Positions 1 to 8,278 of a stretch of DNA of 49,899 nt are shown in pieces. The stretch lies in the NCBI RefSeq assembly GCF_003205575.1, contig NZ_PYBW01000069.1, positions 1-49,899 of the forward strand, in the 5' to 3' direction. Positions within the stretch are counted from its first letter, which is position 1, and each line of letters opens with the position of its first letter. Below the pieces are notes generated by a model, which did no database searches, was not told the origin of the DNA, and saw only the letters and a program-made list of their open reading frames with translations. Position numbers and translations under genes: made by a program. The DNA is from Streptomyces tateyamensis. Its GTDB lineage: Bacteria; Actinomycetota; Actinomycetes; Streptomycetales; Streptomycetaceae.

Positions 1-225
1 ATCAACTGCGGAACGCAGGTAGGCGACGCGGAGGCTGGAGAGGATGTCCTCGACCATGGCGGGGGTCATGCGCCGCTCTGCGTCGAGGCGGTCTCCCATG
101 TAGCAGTGCTTGCAGCGTAATTGGCACTTCTCGGTGATGTAGAGGAACAGGAACGGTTCCTTGGCGGCGGTGGCGTGCTCGGCTGCGTGCACCAGGGCGT
201 GAGGTGTGGTGGACCCGGTTGTCAC
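1..225 (-). CDS. Radical SAM protein, N-terminal part (runs off the left edge)
   Basis: Leftward ORF of 75 codons, in frame to the window edge. Start chosen as GTG at 225-223, with AAGGAG about nine bases upstream. Cysteines 34, 38 and 41 form the CxxxCxxC motif that binds the 4Fe-4S cluster of radical SAM enzymes, followed by Tyr-Met-Gly. The segment closely resembles the next radical SAM protein (F-[LV]-F-L-Y before the cysteines, CxLRCKxCY, then a Met/Val-Gly-Asp/Asn-type stretch), so the two look like diverged tandem duplicates. Only 16 bases separate it from the upstream gene, consistent with one operon. Substrate unknown. The SPASM or other C-terminal domain lies outside the window. Confidence 0.85.
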   Translation of the reverse strand, partial: MTTGSTTPHALVHAAEHATAAKEPFLFLYITEKCQLRCKHCYMGDRLDAERRMTPAMVEDILSSLRVAYLRSAVD

Positions 226-241
226 GGTGGTCGTCTCCTTT

Positions 242-1357
242 TCAGCGCAGGGTGTGCAGCGAGTCGGCTTCGCGGGCGCCCCAGGCGGAGACGGTCCACA
301 GGATGCACAGCGGGGTGGTGTCGCGGTCGCAGGAGTAGAACCCCTTATCCGCGTAGGCGGGGATCTGGGAGTACGCGGGGCAGCCTCCGCCGCAGGTGTC
401 GGTATTCGGGCAGCCGGTGCACACCGGGTCTGCGGTGAGGTAGGCGTTGAGCTCGTTATTCGGGTCGGGGTTCAGGACGAGCCGGTCGCCGTCGAAGGTG
501 GCGTAATGCCGGCCGTCGTCCATGAAGACGGGGCAGGCGAAGACAGTTCCGTCCGGGTAGACGTGCGGGCGGTCGAGAGTGCGGGCGGGGCAGCCCGGGT
601 ACCCGCGGTCGAACCACGCCGCCTGGTCGTCTGCCTTGACGAAGGTCGGCGGGTAGTAGACCGCCAGGCGCGGCTCGGGCGTGTAAGCCTCGATCTCAGC
701 GCAGAATTCCATCCACTCCGTGGGGCTGAGCGGCTGAAGGAAGCGACCGCCGTTCCCGGTCTTGCCGAGGTTGTGGAAACTGAGGGTGTGGGCGCCGCGT
801 TCGGCGAGGAAGGGGATGAGGTCGAGGGCTCCCTCGCGGTTGGTCTGCGAGACGGTGCACATCACGCGCACCTGGTAGCCGAGTTCGCGTGCCTGTCCGA
901 TGTGGCGGACGACCTTGTCGTAGTTGGTGGGGTTGCCACGGATCTTGCGGTGGATGCGCGGGTCGGCGGACTCCAGGGAGAAGTTGAAGCTGTTGAGGGT
1001 GCTCGGCGGGATCTTGTCGAAGAGGTCGTCGTCGAAGTCGCCATTGCTGCTGATGGTGACCTGGTAGCCGCGCTTGCGGCCTTCGGCGACGATGGTGGGC
1101 AGTTCGGGGTGCATGGTGGGCTCGCCGCCCAGAAGGTAGAGCTTGTCGTGGCCTCCGGTGATCCGGAAGTAGTCCATGACCTTGATCGCCGTCTCGACGC
1201 TCATGGTGTTGGCGGCGTTGAGACGGTCGTTACCCACGTAGCAGGTCTTGCAGCGCAGGCTGCACGCGGTGGTGGGATAGAGGAAGACGAACCGTTCGCG
1301 GGTCTGGCGGTAGATCGGCGGCCGGCTGGTGGGCATGCCAAGGGAGACGGTGGTCAT
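242..1357 (-). CDS. Radical SAM/SPASM domain enzyme
   Basis: A 371-residue protein starting at ATG 1357, preceded by an AAGGAA-type ribosome site and overlapping the upstream stop by ATGA; a longer in-frame start exists but lacks support. Cys32, Cys36 and Cys39 form the radical SAM CxxxCxxC motif, and a GGEPTMHPEL stretch gives the usual SAM-contacting GGEP motif. The C-terminal third carries the cysteine-rich pattern of a SPASM domain (CPAR near a predicted strand, FACP, then CTGCPNTDTCGGGCP and later Cys residues), which ligates auxiliary 4Fe-4S clusters. SPASM proteins commonly modify ribosomal peptides or mature enzymes. Neighbours (second radical SAM, exporter, 34-aa ORF) favour peptide modification, but this is inference. 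Confidence 0.93.
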   Translation of the reverse strand: MTTVSLGMPTSRPPIYRQTRERFVFLYPTTACSLRCKTCYVGNDRLNAANTMSVETAIKVMDYFRITGGHDKLYLLGGEPTMHPELPTIVAEGRKRGYQVTISSNGDFDDDLFDKIPPSTLNSFNFSLESADPRIHRKIRGNPTNYDKVVRHIGQARELGYQVRVMCTVSQTNREGALDLIPFLAERGAHTLSFHNLGKTGNGGRFLQPLSPTEWMEFCAEIEAYTPEPRLAVYYPPTFVKADDQAAWFDRGYPGCPARTLDRPHVYPDGTVFACPVFMDDGRHYATFDGDRLVLNPDPNNELNAYLTADPVCTGCPNTDTCGGGCPAYSQIPAYADKGFYSCDRDTTPLCILWTVSAWGAREADSLHTLR

Positions 1358-2139
1358 CGGTTTCCTTCCGGTTCGGTGTGGAGGAAGGCCAGGCACTGGG
1401 CGGTCAGGGGTGCCGCGAGGGTTTCGTCGGCGATGGGCAGCGGGCAGGTGGCACCGTCAGTTGGTGGCTGGGCAGCGATGCGGCTCGCGTGCAGGGCTCC
1501 GGCGCGGATGGGCAACTCGGTTCCGAACCATCGCTCCAGGCCGATTCCGACGGGGGTATCGGTCCATGCGGAGGTGGCGGCCCGGGACTGCCACAGGTTG
1601 GAGAGGTGGTGCTGCGGGCTACCGGGTGGCAGGCGCAGTCGGCCTTTGTGGTCCTGGATCCGGGGCATTGGCCAAGTGGAGAAGTAGGCTGCGGCGCGAG
1701 CTTCGAGCGCGGGCAGCATGCAACCCGGGTCGTGGACCCCGGTCTTGGGATCGCTGAGGAACTTGAACACCACGTCGCCCTTGCGGAACACCGACAGCGG
1801 GCAGTCCGCGAGGTAGCAGGCGGATCGCTGGATGGCTGGCGCGGCTGCGATGCAGGATTCGGTGAAGGCCAGCAGATCGTTCAAGGTGTCGACGGTGAGG
1901 ATCTCCCCGCAGTGGTCGAAGTCGAGACCGGCGAGCAGGTGTAGAGCGCGGAGGCGTTCGGCGAAGTGGCGCTCCTGGTCGTGGTCGCTGTGGGCGGTGA
2001 TGATGAACAGGTCGATGTCGCTGGTCGGCTTGTGGGTGCCGCGAGCGTACGAGCCACCGATGAAGGAGCACAGCAAGTTGTCGCCGAAGACCTCGACGAC
2101 GGCGTTGCTGGCCGCTGCGGTGGCCTGGGCGGCGCTCAT
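1354..2139 (-). CDS. Nucleotidyltransferase (Pol-beta-like, NTP_transf_2)
   Basis: A 261-residue protein with start ATG at 2139, overlapping the stop of the upstream FAD gene by four bases; its own stop overlaps the radical SAM start, so three genes are translationally coupled. Residues 28-43 show the Pol-beta nucleotidyltransferase signature GGSYARG followed by SDIDLF, in which Asp41 and Asp43 would bind metal. Family members transfer nucleoside monophosphates to small molecules, proteins or RNA (for example aminoglycoside nucleotidyltransferases). Much of the C-terminal half has no recognisable motif. In this operon it could nucleotidylate a product or act in resistance. Substrate unknown. 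Confidence 0.85.
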   Translation of the reverse strand: MSAAQATAAASNAVVEVFGDNLLCSFIGGSYARGTHKPTSDIDLFIITAHSDHDQERHFAERLRALHLLAGLDFDHCGEILTVDTLNDLLAFTESCIAAAPAIQRSACYLADCPLSVFRKGDVVFKFLSDPKTGVHDPGCMLPALEARAAAYFSTWPMPRIQDHKGRLRLPPGSPQHHLSNLWQSRAATSAWTDTPVGIGLERWFGTELPIRAGALHASRIAAQPPTDGATCPLPIADETLAAPLTAQCLAFLHTEPEGNR

Positions 2140-2645
2140 GCGGCCTTCTTGGTGGTGCGTCCGGGTTCGCTGGTGATGGCCTCGGCCGCTACCAGGCCGC
2201 CGACTGCGGCTTGGAGGATGCCCTGGGCCAGCCCCGTGCAGTCGCCGGCCGCGTAGAGGCCGGGGGCGGTGGTCTCCAAGCTGTCGGTGAGCTTCAGCTC
2301 GTCCCAGAGGTTCTCCAGTTCGAGACCGATCACGGCGACCTGGGAGGCGGTGGCGGCTGCAAGTGGCCCGCCGGAGAAGTAGGCCATGAGGTCTTCGAAG
2401 GCGCTGCACAGGGCAGTGCGGATGTCGCGGGGCAGGATGCCTGCGAGGTCGGCGACCTGGTAGTCCCGCAGGGAAGGCTGGAAGCCGCTGAGCTTGGTGA
2501 ACTGCTCCAGTTCGGTGCAGGCCAGGGTGCGGTCGCGAAAGTCGGGATACGACTGGAGTACGGGCTTGCCCGGCCGATCAGTCCTCAGCGCCCGATAAGG
2601 GGTGAGGAGGTTCGTCTCGACCCAGTCGGAGGTGCGAGGGGTGCC
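2136..2645 (-). pseudogene. FAD-dependent oxidoreductase, 5'-truncated fragment
   Basis: The leftward frame encodes about 165 family-like residues ending at 2136. Near the C-terminus is the glycine-rich segment GLYAAGDCTG followed by a Q-x-AAVGG helix, typical of the last FAD-contacting region of two-domain flavoproteins of the FAD-dependent dehydrogenase type. Upstream, a stretch containing TNLLTPYRAL and RPGKP looks genuine, but past about 2640 the frame turns into low-complexity Arg/Gly sequence and the N-terminal Rossmann GxGxxG motif is absent. The break coincides with the start of a truncated ligase on the other strand. Family length is usually above 450 residues, so this is probably a remnant and not a functional enzyme. 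Confidence 0.7.
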
Positions 2646-2647
2646 GT

Positions 2648-3574
2648 CAGGTCCTCCTCTACCAGGGCACCCTCGCTCAGGCCGCCGCCACCGGCTTCCG
2701 CGGCCTGCACCCGGTGACGGCAGACAACCGCGACTACGCACTCGACCACCCGCGCGAGCTGGTGCGCTACACCGCCAAGCTCACCGCCGCCATGGCCGGG
2801 GCCGGCCACCCGGTGGAGGCGGTCAAGACCGAAGGGGCGCCCGGCCAGGTCGAGGTGACGTTCCCATACGGGGAGCCGGTGGCCGCGTGCGAGCAGCACG
2901 TGCTGCTCAAGCACGCCGCCCGCGCGGTCGGTGAACGCATGCGCCTGCTGCCGACGTTCATGGCCGCGCCCGCCGACCGCGTCGCCTCCGGCCTGCACCT
3001 GCACGTCTCCCTCTGGCAGGGCGATCTGGCGGTGCTCGCCGACCGCGAGCGGCCCGGCGAGCTGTCCGACCTGGGCTGGCAGGTGGTGGCGGGGGTGCTG
3101 GAGGGCCTGCCGGACCTGGCGCCGTTGTACGCGCCGAACGTCAACTCCTACAAGCGCTACCGTCCTCACTCCTTCGCGCCCACCTGGTTCACGTGGGGTT
3201 GGGACAATCGCTCCTGCGCGGTGCGGGTAGTGGGCCATGGCAGCGGGCTTCACCTGGAGATCCGGCTGCCAGGGGCGGACGCCAACCCCTACCTCGCGCT
3301 GGCCGCCGTGCTGGCTGCGGCCCGGCGCGGAATCGAGGGCGGCCTCAAGCCTCCTGCGGCGACCACCGGTGACGGCTACCGCGACCACGCCGATGCTGCG
3401 GTGCCGACCACCCTGCGCGAGGCTCTGCGCCTGTTCGAGGCGAGCACCCTGGCCGGCGACCTGCTCGGGGCGGAGGTGGTCGCCCACTACGCGAGCCTGG
3501 CCCAGGCCGAACTGCGGTTCCACGACGCACGGGTGACCGATGTCGAGCTGGCCCGCGGCTTCGCCCAGACCTGA
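2648..3574 (+). pseudogene. Glutamine-synthetase-family ligase, 5'-truncated
   Basis: A rightward open frame of about 308 codons showing the C-terminal catalytic domain of the glutamine synthetase superfamily: HLHVSLW, PNVNSYKRY, WGWDNRSCAVRV, and E-I-R-L-P-G-A-D-A-N-P-Y-L. Homology begins abruptly around 2648 with QVLLYQGT, which should follow the first metal-binding E-x-E; that motif and the N-terminal beta-grasp domain are missing (family about 430-460 residues). The frame is closed by a stop at 2603, and the only usable start is GTG 2714, within the domain and without a clear ribosome site. The substrate may have been an amine or amino acid, as in GlnA-like gamma-glutamyl-amine ligases. 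Judged a disrupted gene. Confidence 0.75.
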
Positions 3575-4110
3575 CCCACCGGACGGGCCCCGGGCACGAC
3601 CTGCGCCGATGCCCGGGGCGCCGCCCTCCGCCCGGACCACCCTCACCCACCCCTCACTCCCTTCGCCGAACGGAACGGAGGCAGCGAGGCAACCCGACCT
3701 GCTCCCGCCGAATCGGCGGCCTCCGCACTTGCCGACGCGCCGGAGCATCCGCGCCGCCTTCGGCGTGACCGCCATCGTGTTGAACTCTGCCGCGACCGGC
3801 CCGACAAGGGTCGGAAGCACACACCGTGACCCTGGGCGCGGCCGGATTGTCAGTGGCTCGTGGCACACTGCCCGTTCGATCAACCGCCTTATCAGCATGA
3901 CGAGTTGGTGGTATTCACCGGATCGTGTGGTATTCGCCGCGACACGCCGAGGCAGCCTCGCTGGGCTGCCTATGGTGGGGCATCTGCCGACGTACTCACG
4001 TACTCACGTACGACGAACGATCACCAGTCTGATCGCGGCTTTGTCATGGCCTGACATGTGCGGGCCGCCGTCGCAGCCCTGCGCGTCGCTGTTCGAAAGG
4101 AAGGAGTCCG
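3575..4110 (+). promoter_or_regulatory. 536-base leader/intergenic region before the Nudix operon
   Basis: No credible gene is seen; long frames crossing it lack family character. It holds two 12-base direct repeats TGGTATTC[A/G]CCG at 3909-3920 and 3928-3939 (spacing 19), tandem CGTACTCA units at 3991-3998 and 3999-4006 followed by CGTACGA, and a TGTCA/TGACA inverted repeat at 4042-4056. These lie where a promoter and operators for the rightward operon would be expected. Assignment as regulatory is inference. Confidence 0.4.
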
Positions 4111-4551
4111 ATGGCCCACACGCTGGTTGTAGGAGTGCACCTGGTCCTGGTCGAGGACGGCCGGGTGCTGCTCGGGCGGCGCGCCAACACCCCCTTCGCC
4201 GAAGGCAGCTGGCACGTTCCCGCAGGTCACCTCGAAGCGGGAGAGTCCGTCCTGGCTGGCATGGCCCGCGAGGCCAAGGAGGAACTCGGCATCACCATCC
4301 GCGAGGAGGACCTCGGCATGGTGCACACCCTTCACCACCTCGACGCCGACGACGGTGCAGGGCGCCTCCAGCTCTTCTTCTCACCGCGCTCATACACCGG
4401 GAAGATCACCAACCGCGAGCCGGACAAGTGCACTGCTCTTCAGTGGTGGCCGCTGGACGAGCTTCCGGAACCGATCGTCGGCTACACCGCCGACGCGCTC
4501 TCGCAGATCACCGCCGGGCACCTGCTGTCCGTCGTCGGCTGGCCGGCATGA
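4111..4551 (+). CDS. Nudix hydrolase (first of three)
   Basis: A 146-residue protein whose ATG follows a strong GGAAGGAG site. Residues 39-61 match the Nudix box GX5EX7REUXEEXGU exactly (GHLEAGE through REAKEELGI), giving the Mg2+-binding helix that cleaves nucleoside diphosphate-X compounds. It is a single compact domain of usual size. The stop overlaps the next gene's ATG (ATGA), so it is coupled to the P-loop kinase. Substrate cannot be told from sequence; the presence of three Nudix proteins, a HIT protein and a nucleotidyltransferase here suggests chemistry on nucleotide conjugates or protection from them. Confidence 0.92.
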   Translation: MAHTLVVGVHLVLVEDGRVLLGRRANTPFAEGSWHVPAGHLEAGESVLAGMAREAKEELGITIREEDLGMVHTLHHLDADDGAGRLQLFFSPRSYTGKITNREPDKCTALQWWPLDELPEPIVGYTADALSQITAGHLLSVVGWPA

Positions 4552-5132
4552 GCACCGCGAGCCCTCCGGGGCTTCCGGCTGCCCGGATGCCCGTGGGAAG
4601 CGAGGAGACCAGGCTCATTGTCCTCCGAGGAAACTCGGCGTCCGGAAAGTCGTCAGTGGCGGCGGGGATCCGGGACCGCTTCGGCCGGGGACTGGCCCTG
4701 GTCGGGCAGGACAATCTGCGTCGGATCGTGCTGCGCGAGCGCGACCGGCCCGGCGGCGCGAACATCGGCCTGATCGACACGGTGGCCCGCTACGCGCTGG
4801 AAGCCGGCTACCACGTCGTCATCGAGGGCATCCTGTACGCCGACCACTACGGCGACATGCTCGCGAACCTGGTGAACGACAACCGCGGCGTCTCCTGCTG
4901 CTACTACCTCGACATCCCGATCGACGAGACGCTCACCCGGCACGCCTCGAAGGCCGATCCCGCATACCAGGCAGCTGTCACCGAGCGCGAGCTGCGCGAC
5001 TGGTACCGCGAGCACGACGTCCTGCCCGGCGGCATCGAGACCGTCATCGGCAGCGACAGCACCCTCCACGACACCGTCGACCGCATCATGCGAGAGACCG
5101 CCCTCTCGGAGTTGCCCCCGCGCGACGCCTGA
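4548..5132 (+). CDS. P-loop kinase-like ATPase
   Basis: A 194-residue protein starting at the ATG that overlaps the upstream Nudix stop. Residues 28-35 (GNSASGKS) are a Walker A motif, and the following RDRFGRGLALVGQDNLRR resembles small-molecule kinases of the AAA_33/zeta-toxin-like group, in which an Asp after the second strand helps bind substrate. The central VIEGILYAD and the C-terminal region lack diagnostic motifs. Likely a phosphotransferase on a small molecule or nucleotide. Zeta-like toxins share the fold, but no antitoxin-type partner is seen. Translationally coupled to the Nudix gene. Confidence 0.8.
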   Translation: MSTASPPGLPAARMPVGSEETRLIVLRGNSASGKSSVAAGIRDRFGRGLALVGQDNLRRIVLRERDRPGGANIGLIDTVARYALEAGYHVVIEGILYADHYGDMLANLVNDNRGVSCCYYLDIPIDETLTRHASKADPAYQAAVTERELRDWYREHDVLPGGIETVIGSDSTLHDTVDRIMRETALSELPPRDA

Positions 5133-5189
5133 GGCCGCCGTCGCATCGCGCCCAAGGACCGCCACCCCACCCACGACAAGGAGCACCTG

Positions 5190-5678
5190 ATGCACGAGAC
5201 GAGCAGGCTGTCAGTCTGCGTCATCGCCCACGATCTGAAAACCGACCAGATCGCCACCGTCCACTACGCCCAGCGCAGTTGGACCCCGGGCCCCGCGTGG
5301 ACGATCCCCGGTGGGAAAGTCGACCCCGGCGAGGCGATCCCCGACGCCGCCGCCCGGGAGCTGCGCGAGGAAAGCGGACTCATCGTCCGGCCGTCCGACC
5401 TGCGCCTGGTCCACACGATCCAGGCCAAGGAAGGCTGGGACGGGCTCGGCGGGTTCGTGCTCTTCGTCTTCGCCACCAGTGAGTTCACGGGCGAGCTGAC
5501 CAACGTCGAGCCGCACAAGCACCTGGACGTGCGCTGGCACCCCGCAGCCGCCGTCCTGCCCAGCCCGATGTTCCCGACCTCCAAGGCCGCAGTAGAGGCA
5601 TATCTGGCCGGCGAGCCCGCGTTCTCCACCCATGGATTCGACCCGGCCTCCGGCCAGCGGGAGCTCGTCGGCACATGA
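5190..5678 (+). CDS. Nudix hydrolase (second of three)
   Basis: A 162-residue protein; ATG preceded by AAGGAGCACCTG. The Nudix box occupies residues 42-64 (GKVDPGE through RELREESGL) with all catalytic Glu residues present. Preceding Trp-Thr-Ile-Pro-Gly is typical of Nudix folds. It begins 57 bases after the kinase stop. It is not a recent duplicate of the first Nudix protein: identity outside the box appears low by eye. Substrate unknown. Confidence 0.92.
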   Translation: MHETSRLSVCVIAHDLKTDQIATVHYAQRSWTPGPAWTIPGGKVDPGEAIPDAAARELREESGLIVRPSDLRLVHTIQAKEGWDGLGGFVLFVFATSEFTGELTNVEPHKHLDVRWHPAAAVLPSPMFPTSKAAVEAYLAGEPAFSTHGFDPASGQRELVGT

Positions 5679-5702
5679 CCGGCACGGCGGCACCGGTGCC
5701 TT

Positions 5703-5740
5703 CCCCTTGCCGTCGCGCCCGAGCGCCGTGCGGCAAGGGG
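5703..5740 (+). terminator. Hairpin after second Nudix gene
   Basis: CCCCTTGCCG at 5703-5712 pairs perfectly with CGGCAAGGGG at 5731-5740 around an 18-base loop, 24 bases past the Nudix stop. No T-run follows, which is common for actinobacterial terminators. It may separate the Nudix/kinase unit from the exporter unit. Confidence 0.5.
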
Positions 5741-5861
5741 CGGAACGACTTCACCGGTCGCCAGCACCGGTTTCCCCCGGCCCACCCAACACCGGCGCCA
5801 CCGTCCTGCTCCACACCCCCGGCTATCTCGGATAGCACCCCTCACGCCCCCGGACTGGACG

Positions 5862-7802
5862 GTGACCGTGACCGACACCACCACCCCCGACACCCCGACT
5901 GACACCACGCCGAGCGAGGAGCTGAAGTTCCAGCACCCCGGCGGCGACGTCCCCGAAATCGCCGAGTCCATGACCGCCCGGAACATGGCCCGCCGGCTGC
6001 CCAGCCTGATGCGCCGCACCCTTGGCCTCGCCTGGCGGGTCGACCGCGGCGCCATCACCGCCCTGCTGATCTGCCAGGCCATCTCCGGACTGCTGGGCGC
6101 CTTCGGGCTGCTGGCCACCACCGGAACGATCAAGGCCCTGATCGCCTCGGGCCACATCATCGACCGCCTCCACCAGGCGATCCCCTCCATCGCGGTCATC
6201 GCCGGGGCGGCCGGCCTCCGGTCCCTGCTCGGGATCACCGTCACCGCCCTCTCCTCCCGGATCTCCCCGAAGATCGCGCGCGAGGCCGAGCTGATGATGC
6301 TCGACGCGGCCACTGCCGCCGAGCTGACCGCCTACGACCGCCCCGGCTACAACGATCGGTTCAGCGCGGCCGACCGCGGGGTGGAAGTCTCCCGCGATCT
6401 CATCGGTGAGACCCAGAACCTGATCGCCTCCGGCGCCTCCCTCATCGCTGCCGCCGGGGTCCTGGCCGTCCTTCACCCCGTGCTGCTGCCGCTCCTGGTA
6501 CTCGCGGCCCTCCCGCAGGGCATCGCCTCGGTCCGTTCCGCTCGGATCGGCTACGTCACGATGGTGAAGACCCACCAGGACCGGCGCGTGCTGAGCCTGC
6601 TGCGCTGGTACCTTGTCGACAAGGAACCCGCCGACCAGATCCGTTCGGGCACCATGGCGCCGTTCCTGCTGGAGAAGTACCGAGCGGTCGGCGACCGCGT
6701 CACCGCCGCCACCAACAACGCCGCCTGGCGAAGCGCCAAGGTGTACGTGCTCGGAGCCATCGCGACCGGCGTGGCGACCGCACTGGTGTGGGGCGCCGTG
6801 GTCCTGCTGCTCGCCACCGGCCACATGTCGCTGGCGTCGGCGGGCACCGCGTTCTTCGCGCTCGGAGCCGCCAGTTCGGGGCTGCGCGGCATCGTGGGTT
6901 ATGGCGCCGACCTCTACCGCACCGGGCTCTACCTGGATGACTGGTCGACGTTCCTGGACGAGGCCGGCGGCCACCGGATCGACCGTGGCGACCAGGTCCC
7001 CGGCAGCCCGCTGTCCGTCCGGGCCGAGAACCTCACCTACACCTACCCCTCCTCTGACACCCCGTCCCTTCAGAAGGTCACCCTGGAAGTCCGGCGCGGT
7101 GAGGTGCTCGCCCTGGTCGGCGAGAACGGCAGCGGCAAGACCACGCTGTCCAAGATCCTCGCCGGGCTCTACCTCCCCACCGAGGGAGCGGTGACGTGGG
7201 ACGGCGTCGACACCTGCGACCTGGACTCGGCGGCCCTGTGGAAGGAAACAGCGGTCGTGCCTCAGAGTTACGCGCGCTTCCCCCTGACCGCCCGCGAGAA
7301 CATCACCCTCGGCCAACCGCACGGTGGTGACGAGGCGGTCCACGCCGCCGCCCTCGCCTCCGGGGCCGTCGATGTCCTGGACGATCTGCGCGCCGGCCTG
7401 GACACCCTCCTCGCACGGGAGATGTGGGGCGGACAAGAACTCTCCGGCGGCCAGTGGCAGAGGATCGCCATCGCTCGGGCCTTCTACCGGCGTTCGGGCC
7501 TACTTGTCCTGGACGAGCCGACCTCCGCGCTCGATCCCCGTGCCGAGCACCGGATCTTCTCCGGCCTGCGTGCTCTCGCCCGCAACCGCGCCGTGGTACT
7601 GGTCAGCCACCGCCTCGCCAACGTCGCCATGGCGGACCGCATCGTGGTCCTCGACCACGGCCGCATCATCCAGCAGGGCACCTTCACCGAACTCGTCGCC
7701 GACACGAGCGGCCTCTTCCACGAGCTATGGCAGCTGCAGAACGACCGCGGGATTCCCAACCAGCGCGAGCACACCGACCCGAAGGAGAGCACCGCCCCAT
7801 GA
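5862..7802 (+). CDS. ABC exporter, fused permease and ATPase
   Basis: A 646-residue half-transporter. The N-terminal part has hydrophobic segments around residues 65-85, 105-130, 190-220 and 295-345, consistent with an ABC type-1 exporter membrane domain. The ATPase part has Walker A GENGSGKT from residue 420, signature LSGGQWQR near 527, Walker B LLVLDEPTSALD near 547, and the switch His in VSHR. No peptidase C39 domain is present. Start GTG 5862 is used, though GTG 5868 is equally plausible since neither has a strong ribosome site. Its stop overlaps the ATG of the 34-codon ORF, the main reason to suspect that it exports that peptide or a derivative. Confidence 0.93.
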   Translation: MTVTDTTTPDTPTDTTPSEELKFQHPGGDVPEIAESMTARNMARRLPSLMRRTLGLAWRVDRGAITALLICQAISGLLGAFGLLATTGTIKALIASGHIIDRLHQAIPSIAVIAGAAGLRSLLGITVTALSSRISPKIAREAELMMLDAATAAELTAYDRPGYNDRFSAADRGVEVSRDLIGETQNLIASGASLIAAAGVLAVLHPVLLPLLVLAALPQGIASVRSARIGYVTMVKTHQDRRVLSLLRWYLVDKEPADQIRSGTMAPFLLEKYRAVGDRVTAATNNAAWRSAKVYVLGAIATGVATALVWGAVVLLLATGHMSLASAGTAFFALGAASSGLRGIVGYGADLYRTGLYLDDWSTFLDEAGGHRIDRGDQVPGSPLSVRAENLTYTYPSSDTPSLQKVTLEVRRGEVLALVGENGSGKTTLSKILAGLYLPTEGAVTWDGVDTCDLDSAALWKETAVVPQSYARFPLTARENITLGQPHGGDEAVHAAALASGAVDVLDDLRAGLDTLLAREMWGGQELSGGQWQRIAIARAFYRRSGLLVLDEPTSALDPRAEHRIFSGLRALARNRAVVLVSHRLANVAMADRIVVLDHGRIIQQGTFTELVADTSGLFHELWQLQNDRGIPNQREHTDPKESTAP

Positions 7803-7903
7803 TCTCGTACCAGCTGCTGGCCGAGCCGTCCGTCGCCCGGGTGCCGCTGGTCGAGACGTCCAAGCGGCTGTACCCGCCGTACATCGAACTGATCGGAGCC
7901 TGA
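7799..7903 (+). CDS. 34-residue peptide, candidate RiPP precursor
   Basis: The ORF starts at ATG 7799, overlapping the exporter's TGA (ATGA), and ends two bases before the HIT gene's ATG, so it is embedded in the operon. AAGGAG lies about eleven bases upstream. The sequence begins MISYQLLAEP, has a central VARVPLVETS and ends KRLYPPYIELIGA: Tyr and Pro-rich near the C-terminus, no Cys and no Trp. It is too short for a globular enzyme. Context (two radical SAM proteins, one SPASM, and an ABC exporter) makes a ribosomally made, modified peptide precursor a good hypothesis. I do not recognise the family, and a coupling/leader ORF is an alternative. Confidence 0.6.
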   Translation: MISYQLLAEPSVARVPLVETSKRLYPPYIELIGA

Positions 7904-7905
7904 GC

Positions 7906-8244
7906 ATGTCCGACTTCTACTGCGAGCAGGTGCTTAAGGGCCTCACGCCGGTGGACACCGTCCAGGAGACGGACCTGGTCCTGGCCTACCACCACACCCG
8001 GCCCAGCTACCCGGTGCACATCGTGGTCGTGCCGAAGCAGCACGTCCCCTCGCTCGAAGAGCTGGGCGACGGCGGCGAGGAGCTGCTGACGGAGGTAATG
8101 CGGGTCGTCCGGTCGGTGGCCGCCCAGGTCCGAGCCGAGCACGGCGCCGCGTGCGTCGTGACGAACCTCGGCGACTACCAGGAATCCAAGCACCTCCACG
8201 TGCATGTCCTCTATCGGGGCGACAAACCCGAGGGCCTGGGCTGA
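7906..8244 (+). CDS. HIT family protein
   Basis: A 112-residue protein starting at ATG 7906, two bases after the small ORF's stop, with GGAG upstream. Near residue 99 it carries HLHVHVL, the histidine triad in which the central His attacks the alpha-phosphate of nucleotidyl substrates. PVHIVVVPKQHVPSLEEL is the typical HIT core. HIT proteins hydrolyse AMP-lysine and other nucleoside phosphoramidates, and HIT-type phosphoramidases are known to give immunity to peptide-nucleotide antibiotics of the microcin C type. That makes a self-protection role conceivable here, but this is inference from context. Confidence 0.93.
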   Translation: MSDFYCEQVLKGLTPVDTVQETDLVLAYHHTRPSYPVHIVVVPKQHVPSLEELGDGGEELLTEVMRVVRSVAAQVRAEHGAACVVTNLGDYQESKHLHVHVLYRGDKPEGLG

Positions 8245-8278
8245 ACCGGCTGCGCCAACGAACAGGAGACCGCTCACG

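Noticed and set aside
242..1357. Viperin-type antiviral radical SAM protein
   Set aside because: The cluster motif is CSLRCKTC with a SPASM C-terminus, not the viperin CNYxCGFC pattern.
2585..3898. Leftward 437-codon frame across the ligase fragment
   Set aside because: No recognisable motifs; the opposite frame shows glutamine-synthetase catalytic motifs.
5823..7436. Long leftward frame of 537 codons across the ABC exporter
   Set aside because: Composition is the shadow of the exporter (Gly/Arg-rich, no family motifs), and the plus strand has full ABC motifs.
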